A DNA stretch of 64,000 bases from Candidatus Viadribacter manganicus. GTDB lineage: Bacteria; Pseudomonadota; Alphaproteobacteria; Caulobacterales; Aquidulcibacteraceae. The notes below the pieces were generated by a model. The model had not been told where the DNA came from and ran no database searches. It saw nothing but the letters and a program-made list of their open reading frames with translations. The position numbers were made by a program, and so were the translations under genes. Of this stretch, positions 56,050-64,000 are shown piece by piece (the first letter of the stretch is position 1; each line of letters opens with the position of its first letter). Location: the NCBI RefSeq assembly GCF_001679665.1, contig NZ_CP013244.1:682001-746000 (forward strand), read 5' to 3'.

Positions 56050-56883
56050 CTAGCGCGCGAGCAGCGCGTCCAGACGCTCGGCGATGACTTCCATACCGCG
56101 CGTGTTGGGATGCCAGGGTGCTTGCGTGCCGGCGTTATCGCGCGGCAGGCCAGTGCTCCAGGGGTCGGCGTCACATGGCGTGTGGTTGCGCGAAGCTTCG
56201 TCGATACGGAAAACCTCAGCGCCATTGGCTTCGCCAGCGCGCGCGGTAACTTCAGCAAGGCGCGCGGCGACGACGCGCAGTTCAGCGGCTTCAACCTCTG
56301 AGAGGCGTGAGTTGGCGCACTGAACTTGAGGAACCAAAGTCACGTATTGGATGAAGATGACGCGCGCTTCGGGGGCGCGGCTTTTGATTTGGCGTGTGGC
56401 CTCACCGAGATTGCGCTCGAGCGTTTCGAAAGCATCGGAAGCGATTGGAAACGGCGCCGCCGGGCACGGCACGGAGAAGGTCGCAACGCGAATGGTCTCG
56501 TCCGGATCGCAGCTCGCCTGCGTGAGGTTGCCGGCATAGGCGACATCGTTGCCACCGATCGTGATGGTGACTAGGCGTGTATCAGCGGTGATCGCGTCGA
56601 TCTGAGCTGGGAGTTCATTCCAAGCGTTCAGAAGATGCGTCGACGTCGCGCCGCCGCAACTGACATCCGTGAGCGCAAGGTTGCGGCGCGCGGCGAGCAG
56701 ATGGGCGTAGTTCACCTGGCTTTGATAGCAGCGCGCCGGGCTTGCCTCGGGCGCAGGACCGGCGCCGGAGCCCGCTGCGAAGGAGCTGCCCATGTTCACG
56801 TAGCGCGCGCCTTCATTCAGCGCCGGCGGATGGGCGCAGGCGGAGACCGAAAAAGCAACGGCGGCGATGAGGGCGAGGCGCAT
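56050..56883 (-). CDS. SGNH/GDSL-family lipoprotein hydrolase
   Basis: 277 residues from ATG 56883. The signal MRLALIAAVAFSVSACAHP has a lipobox-like VSAC (Cys about 16). The SGNH blocks are present: block I YVNMGSSFAAGSGAG (nucleophile Ser), block II DVSCGGATS (Gly), block III ITIGGNDVAY (Asn in GGND) and block V APWHPNTRGMEVIAE (His). Four further Cys residues suggest disulfides, as in secreted actinobacterial-type GDSL lipases. An esterase or lipase of the envelope is likely; the substrate is unknown. Confidence 0.85.
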   Translation of the reverse strand: MRLALIAAVAFSVSACAHPPALNEGARYVNMGSSFAAGSGAGPAPEASPARCYQSQVNYAHLLAARRNLALTDVSCGGATSTHLLNAWNELPAQIDAITADTRLVTITIGGNDVAYAGNLTQASCDPDETIRVATFSVPCPAAPFPIASDAFETLERNLGEATRQIKSRAPEARVIFIQYVTLVPQVQCANSRLSEVEAAELRVVAARLAEVTARAGEANGAEVFRIDEASRNHTPCDADPWSTGLPRDNAGTQAPWHPNTRGMEVIAERLDALLAR

Positions 56884-56887
56884 TCTG

Positions 56888-57331
56888 CTAGCTAACGGGC
56901 ACGGCTGGGCCGTTGCAAACTGTACGCGCACGCTCCGTAAATTCCGCTGGTAGATCAACGGCGCCTGGCGGCAAGACCCAACGCACGGTGCGCCGAATTA
57001 CGTGGTTCGGGTCAGAGCGGATTTCCGCGTAAGAGCTTTCCGACATCCGGAACTCGCGTGATGCAGCGATCGAGCTCTCACCAAAACCGTATCCAGCCGG
57101 CCATTCGAGCGGCGATGTGCAATTTAAAGTGCGATCAGATCTGACGGTACAACACACAACGGCGGCGCCCTGAACACCCTCGTCGACTGCGCGCTGCGGA
57201 TAATTACGCGCGAAGGTATAACCATCTGGCCGCGCCTCCCAGGTATAGGTGGGCGTGGCCTGCGTTTCCTGCGCGAAGGCAGCAGTGACGGCCAACGTTG
57301 CCACCATGGCGCAGGCCACAAAATACTTCAT
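56888..57331 (-). CDS. Periplasmic TonB-C-terminal-like protein
   Basis: 147 residues with a signal peptide (FVACAMVATLAVTAAFAQ). The mature part shows NYPQRAVDEGVQGAAVVCCT, SDRTLNCTSPLEWPAGYGFG and SSIAASREFRMS, the pattern of the TonB/energy-transducer C-terminal domain (YP..A...G.Q G.V...). There is no transmembrane anchor or Pro-rich linker, so it is not a functional TonB. It is probably a stand-alone periplasmic domain of unknown role. It lies four bases upstream of the SGNH gene start. Confidence 0.7.
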   Translation of the reverse strand: MKYFVACAMVATLAVTAAFAQETQATPTYTWEARPDGYTFARNYPQRAVDEGVQGAAVVCCTVRSDRTLNCTSPLEWPAGYGFGESSIAASREFRMSESSYAEIRSDPNHVIRRTVRWVLPPGAVDLPAEFTERARTVCNGPAVPVS

Positions 57332-57348
57332 GGCCCAGCCTAGCGAAC

Positions 57349-58743
57349 TTAGCGCTCGATGAACAGCGCAGCGGGGTGTTCAAGCAGGCCCTTCACGCGC
57401 TGGATAAAGGCGGCGGCGTCATAGCCATCGACGACGCGGTGATCGAAGGACGATGAGAGATTCATCATCTTGCGGACCACGATCTGGCCATTCTTAACCA
57501 CAGGACGCTCGACGAGCTTGTTGACGCCGATGATCGCGACTTCCGGGTGATTGATCACCGGCGTCGTCACGATGCCGCCAAGGGCGCCGAGCGAGGTGAT
57601 GGTGATGGTCGAGCCCGAGAGTTCGTCCTTGCCGGCGCTGTTGTTCCGCACGGCGGCGGCAAGGCGCGCGACTTCGATAGCGCTATCCCAGACATCGCGC
57701 GCTTCGACATGGCGCACGACCGGCACAATGAGGCCGTTATCTGTTTGTGTTGCGATGCCGATATCGACGTTCTCGTGGCGATAAACGACGCCGTTCTCGT
57801 CATCATAGCGGGCGTTGATCTGCGGGAAATCCGGCAGAGCCAGCACCAATGCGCGCATCAGGAACGGAAGCATGGTGAGCTTCGGCTGATCATTGCGCTT
57901 GGTAGCGTTGAGGTGCGCGCGAAGTTCTTCAAGCTCGGTGAGATCGGCTTCTTCGACGTAGGCGAAATGCGGGATGCGGCGCTTGGCGTCCTGCATCTTC
58001 TCCGCGATCTTGCGGCGAAGCCCGATGACCTTCACCGGCTCGATGCCGTTCTTCTCCGCGAGCGCCGAGCCTGTGCGGCGAGCGCCTACGGCGGGCACGA
58101 GCACAGCGTCGAGATCTTCGTGAGTGATGCGGCCATCGGGGCCGGTGCCGCGCACTTGGCCAAGATCAATGCCGAGCTTTTGCGCGCGCGCACGAACGGC
58201 GGGCGACGCTTGCGCTTGGCTCCACTCACGCACAGAGGCTTCGCGCGGCTCGGGCTTGGCCACGGCTTGCGCAGGCTTTGGCTTGGGCGCGGCGCTTGAG
58301 GGCATCGCAGCGGCGGGTACTGCCGTCGCTTTGGGCGCTGCGCCTTGCATGGCGGCCTGCACTTCGTCTTCGGACCAGGTCGCGCCAGCGGGCGCTTTGA
58401 TTTTGGGCTTGGGCGCCGGCTGTGCTGGAGGCGCAGGTGGCGGGGCCTTTGCTTGCGGTGGTGGCGGCGGCGGCGCGGGCGCGGCTTCTTCTTCGCCCTC
58501 ACCCTGCACTTCGAACACGACGATCGCGCCGCCAACGGGGGCCATATCGCCGGGTTCACCGTTGAGCGAAATGATCTTGCCCGCCACCGGCGCCGTCATT
58601 TCGACAGTCGCCTTATCGGTCATCACATCGACGAGCGGCGCGTCTTCTTTGACGACGTCGCCAACACGCACGTGCCAGGCGACGATCTCGGCCTCAGCTG
58701 TGCCTTCACCAACGTCAGGGAGTTTGAAAACGAATTGGCCCAT
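57349..58743 (-). CDS. bkdB: Branched-chain 2-oxoacid dehydrogenase E2 (dihydrolipoyl transacylase)
   Basis: 464 residues. Lipoyl domain with lipoylated Lys 44 (VDVMTDKATVEM), an Ala/Pro-rich flexible linker (about 86-180), a peripheral E3-binding domain (SPAVRARAQKLGIDLGQVRG, TGPDGRITHEDLD) and the catalytic domain ending in SFDHRVVDGYDAAAFIQ (His 435, Asp 439). It transfers acyl groups from branched-chain oxoacids to CoA. It is the last gene of the operon, 7 bp after E1 beta. The E3 subunit is not in the window. Confidence 0.93.
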   Translation of the reverse strand: MGQFVFKLPDVGEGTAEAEIVAWHVRVGDVVKEDAPLVDVMTDKATVEMTAPVAGKIISLNGEPGDMAPVGGAIVVFEVQGEGEEEAAPAPPPPPPQAKAPPPAPPAQPAPKPKIKAPAGATWSEDEVQAAMQGAAPKATAVPAAAMPSSAAPKPKPAQAVAKPEPREASVREWSQAQASPAVRARAQKLGIDLGQVRGTGPDGRITHEDLDAVLVPAVGARRTGSALAEKNGIEPVKVIGLRRKIAEKMQDAKRRIPHFAYVEEADLTELEELRAHLNATKRNDQPKLTMLPFLMRALVLALPDFPQINARYDDENGVVYRHENVDIGIATQTDNGLIVPVVRHVEARDVWDSAIEVARLAAAVRNNSAGKDELSGSTITITSLGALGGIVTTPVINHPEVAIIGVNKLVERPVVKNGQIVVRKMMNLSSSFDHRVVDGYDAAAFIQRVKGLLEHPAALFIER

Positions 58744-58750
58744 GGGCGCG

Positions 58751-59764
58751 TCAGGCCTCCATCACGCGGCGCATCGCTTTGATGATGCGCGGCGGCGTCG
58801 GGAAATACTCCCATTCAAGGGAGTGCGGATATGGCGTGTCGTAACCGGTCACGCGCTGAATCGGCGCTTCGAGTTTGTAGAAGCAGCGCTCCTGGATCAT
58901 AGCGCTGAGTTCGGCGCCGTAACCGGACGTGCGCGTGGCTTCGTGCACGATCACGCAGCGGCCGGTTTTGGAGATCGAGGCTTCGATGGTTTCGTTGTCG
59001 ACTGGCACCAGCGTACGCAGATCGATGACCTCAGCATCAATGCCGGCTTCTTCAGCGGCGGCGAGCGCGACGTGCACCATGGTGCCGTAAGCGAGCACGG
59101 TGACGGCCTCGCCCTCGCGGACGATGTTCGCCTTGCCGAGCGGGATTTTATAATAGCCCTCGGGCACTTCGCTGGCGGCGTGCTTCGACCACGGCGAGAC
59201 TTGCCGATCGTGGAAGCCGTCGAACGGGCCGTTATAGATGCGCTTCGGCTCCATGAAGATGACCGGATCATCTTCTTCGATGCACGAAATCAGCAGGCCT
59301 TTGGCGTCGTACGGCGTTGACGGGATCACCGTCTTCAGACCGGCGACGTGTGTGAATAGAGCTTCCGGCGATTGGCTGTGGGTTTGGCCGCCGCGAATGC
59401 CGCCGCCGTAGGGCATGCGCACGGTGAGCGGCGCGGTGAAGTCACCGGCGGAGCGATAGCGCAGGCGCGCGGCTTCGGAGACGAGCTGATCGTAAGCCGG
59501 GTACATGTAATCGGCGAACTGGATCTCGATCACCGGACGCAAGCCATAAGCGGCCATGCCGATGGCGACGCCGGCGATGCCGTTCTCGTTGATCGGCGCG
59601 TCAAAGCAGCGTTTGGCGCCGTACTTCTTCTGCAGATGCTCGGTGACTTTGAAGACGCCGCCGAAATAGCCGACGTCCTCACCGAAGGTGAGCACGTTCG
59701 GATCGCGCTCCATCATGTTGTCGAGCGCTGAGTTCAGCGCCTGGATCATGGTCATGCTGGCCAT
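58751..59764 (-). CDS. bkdA2: Branched-chain 2-oxoacid dehydrogenase E1 subunit beta
   Basis: 337 residues of the transketolase pyrimidine-binding and C-terminal domains: IQALNSALDNMMERDPNVLT, FGEDVGYFGGVFKVTEHLQK, FDAPINENGIAGVAIGMAAY, EIQFADYMYPAYDQLVSEAA and MPYGGGIRGG. It pairs with E1 alpha to decarboxylate 2-oxoisovalerate and related acids with thiamine diphosphate. Only 3 bp separate it from E1 alpha, and E2 follows after 7 bp. Confidence 0.93.
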   Translation of the reverse strand: MASMTMIQALNSALDNMMERDPNVLTFGEDVGYFGGVFKVTEHLQKKYGAKRCFDAPINENGIAGVAIGMAAYGLRPVIEIQFADYMYPAYDQLVSEAARLRYRSAGDFTAPLTVRMPYGGGIRGGQTHSQSPEALFTHVAGLKTVIPSTPYDAKGLLISCIEEDDPVIFMEPKRIYNGPFDGFHDRQVSPWSKHAASEVPEGYYKIPLGKANIVREGEAVTVLAYGTMVHVALAAAEEAGIDAEVIDLRTLVPVDNETIEASISKTGRCVIVHEATRTSGYGAELSAMIQERCFYKLEAPIQRVTGYDTPYPHSLEWEYFPTPPRIIKAMRRVMEA

Positions 59765-59767
59765 GGC

Positions 59768-62045
<2,278 letters not shown>

Positions 62046-62049
<4 letters not shown>

Positions 62050-63833
62050 TGGATCGGTTCATCCAGCAAGAGTTGACGGGCGAAGCGGCCTGGGGGTGAG
62101 CCGAAGGCCAAGACACCATCGTGATAGGTTTTGAGATTGAACGCAGCGCCGGCTCGTTGACGGGCGGCCGTGCGCGTTTCGAGGTGCTCCTGGAAGCCGA
62201 CGAAGTAAGTCGAGAGCTGCGTCACCGAAAGCTGTGCGCGGCGCCATTTGCCCGCCGCTTCGCGCTCTTCCTGGAACGCGGTCTGCGTGAGGAACGTCAT
62301 CATCTCTTCTTGCGTCATGCCGTCGACGTGGATGGCTTGATCGATGATGGCGTTGGTGATGGTGCGCAGCTGCACTTTGAGTTGGCTCAAGCGATAAAGC
62401 GGATCGTTAGCGCGGAAGCCGCTCTCGATCATCATCTCTTCGGCGTACACCGCCCAGCCTTCAACGAATGAGCCCGAGCCCAACACGGCGCGCAGCGTCG
62501 AGGGGTAACGGTTCGAGTGGAAGATCTGCACGTAGTGGCCAGGCATGGCTTCGTGCACGGCGATGTCGAGAGTCGCGCGGTTGTTGTACTCGCGCAGGAA
62601 TGAGACGGCCTGTTCTTCGGTCCAATCGTCCGGGATCGGCGAGACGGCGTAGAAAGTATCGAGGTGGCGCTCAAGCGGGCCCGGCGAGTCACAATAGGCG
62701 ACGGCAAAGCCACGTTGGAATTCCGGCATCAAGATCACGCGAACCGGGCCCTCAGGCAGCGTGATGAGATCGTGCTGCTGGACGTGGCGGCGCGCTTCTT
62801 CGGTGGCGGCGGTGGCGATCTCGACGAGCTGATCGCGTGCGGGACGATCGGCGGCGGCGAGATCGAGCGCGGCGCGGATCGCGGCTTGCTGCTGTTCGGC
62901 GGTTGGGCTGTCAGGCGTGGCAGGCGCATTGGCCTGACCAGCGAGCGCGAGCTTGGCGACGCGGTACATTTCCTGGCGCACGCTGACGACGGCGGCTTCG
63001 GCGCGCTGGCGAATGTCTTGGCGCGAGAGCGTCGAGAGCAATGTGTAGCCAAGTTGCGTGTCGAACACCTCGGCGCCGGCGCGAAAATCGGCCTGTGCGG
63101 CTGGAACGAGCGTGCCCGTGATCCAAGCTTGGTGCTCATCGACGGCGGCGTTGAAGGCTTCGATGGCGCGTTCGAGACGGCGTTGCTTCGAGGCCGAGAG
63201 CACGCCCTTGTTTGGTTCGATCATGCCGGTGACGATCGACTTCAAGCCGGGATTTTGCGCGGCGTAGGTGGCGGCATGCGGCACCGGCACGCGGGCGGGT
63301 TGCAGCTCTGCGCGGGTTTGACGGAGTAGCGCCGGGATTTTTTCGAGGCGATAGATCGCGCTTTCCATGCGCTGCGGCATCGGCGCGAATTCGCGCGCCA
63401 TCAGGCCGTAAAGCGCCCCGCCCGCGAGCGATTGATAGCCGAGCGGATTCCAAGCCCAGGTTTGCCAAGTTTCGGTTTGCCAAATTTGCGCGCGCAGCGA
63501 ATTGGCGAGCAGTTCGTAATCGACTTGGTTGGCGCGCGAGAGCTGGGCCCTGTCGATGGCTTCGAGTTGGCGCAACGTGTCCTGCGTGAAGCGGAGTGCG
63601 GCGTTGCGGCCAGCGGCGCTGACGTCATCGATGTTACGATCGAAGCGGTGATCGCCAATAGTGGTGGCGGAGACTGGCGAGTAGCGCATCGAGCGATCAA
63701 GCCAACGGCGGCCCAATGCTTCGAACATGCGATCGGCGCGGCTTGGCGTTTGCGCGAACGCATCGGCGCCAACGAGCGGGACAAGCAATGTTGATCCGAG
63801 TGCGAGAACGACCCGGCGGCGCGATGTTTTCAT
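62046..63833 (-). CDS. DUF885 secreted zinc peptidase-like protein
   Basis: 595 residues. The N terminus MKTSRRRVVLALGSTLLVPL has twin arginines followed by a hydrophobic core, so export by Tat (or Sec) is likely. The DUF885 metallopeptidase site is HEAMPGHYVQ (427-436), with the distal Glu in FVEGWAVYAEEMM (about 457-469), as in carboxypeptidase Taq-related proteins. It would release amino acids or peptides in the periplasm. Its stop overlaps the leucine dehydrogenase start, placing it first in the branched-chain operon. ATG 63833 is chosen; an in-frame start at 63872 is less likely. Confidence 0.85.
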
Positions 63834-63976
63834 GTGGACGCTTCGCTCCTCAGCAGCGATTGCAGAGCGCACCGGCGGCGCGCCCAGCCTTGATTTGCCG
63901 CGGAAAATACCCAGGCGCGGATTCTTGGCAACAATCGGCTTATAATCGGAAATTCGTTGCCGGTTGAGTTACCAAA

Positions 63977-63995
63977 AAGGGTGCAAATAACCCTT
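63977..63995 (-). terminator. Weak hairpin with T-run on the minus strand
   Basis: AAGGGT (63977-63982) and ACCCTT (63990-63995) pair around seven bases. Read on the minus strand, the hairpin is followed by TTT. It could terminate a minus-strand gene lying beyond the window. The six-base AT-containing stem is short. Confidence 0.3.
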
Positions 63996-64000
63996 GTTGT

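Overview
The window is GC-rich, densely packed chromosomal DNA from an alphaproteobacterium. The best guess is a Caulobacterales/Hyphomonadaceae-like lineage. That placement is inferred from gene content: UrcA-family protein, TipF-like EAL protein, DUF4170, DUF2093, TIGR01459 HAD hydrolase, alphaproteobacterial-type ArsC/AqpS arsenic genes, and a pmbA-cysQ-DUF4170-...-waaA-lpxK neighbourhood. I see no tRNA, rRNA, CRISPR array, insertion sequence, integrase or phage gene. Genes are packed with very short gaps. Many same-strand neighbours share ATGA/GTGA/TTGA overlaps, and ten of the fourteen convergent pairs overlap by exactly four bases through complementary stop codons.

Layout. 1-6.6 kb: DNA repair glycosylase, NIPSNAP and ABM proteins facing an ArsR-type regulator with a palindrome over its start codon, a fatty acid desaturase, a methyltransferase, a membrane protein divergent from an XRE regulator, and MAPEG. 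6.7-18.6 kb: envelope/lipid A block (pmbA, cysQ, DUF4170, msbA; then DUF374 acyltransferase, waaA, lpxK, lpxL-like), split by a UrcA protein, a CHASE3 hybrid histidine kinase and a tyrosine phosphatase. 18.6-21.8 kb: cupin lipoprotein, M23 peptidase with an unusual metal site, DUF2093, xseA. 21.9-31.9 kb: a large beta-helix membrane protein, FMN reductase, globin, a membrane gene broken by a TGA, purD, aminoglycoside-phosphotransferase-like kinase, secreted amidohydrolase, CorA transporter, small lipoprotein, QueD-like enzyme.

31.9-36 kb: membrane-anchored sugar dehydrogenase fused to cytochrome c, then a complete arsenic operon arsR-arsI-arsC-aquaporin. 36-41.3 kb: DUF486, DUF4345, acyl-CoA dehydrogenase, GNAT, a TauE/SafE transporter behind a structured leader with a possible leader peptide, and a DUF2975-DUF2975-XRE operon behind two abutting perfect palindromes. 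41.4-50.9 kb: TipF-like EAL protein, uridine kinase, HAD hydrolase, TPR lipoprotein, SDR, atypical CheY-like receiver, ribF, MaoC, tadA, ABM, rluB, TerC, rsmD.

50.9-64 kb (all minus strand): secreted amidohydrolase, TIR-TM-TPR protein, a frameshifted YciI lipoprotein gene, beta-propeller protein, SGNH hydrolase, TonB-C-like protein, and a branched-chain amino acid catabolic operon (DUF885 peptidase, leucine dehydrogenase, E1 alpha, E1 beta, E2). The three functional units that read most clearly are lipid A/LPS assembly, arsenic resistance including organoarsenical cleavage, and branched-chain amino acid degradation. I see no clear multi-gene novel system. The strongest leads are regulatory architecture (paired palindromes, a structured leader with a short peptide, stop-codon overlaps), two recently broken genes, and a few proteins with altered active sites.
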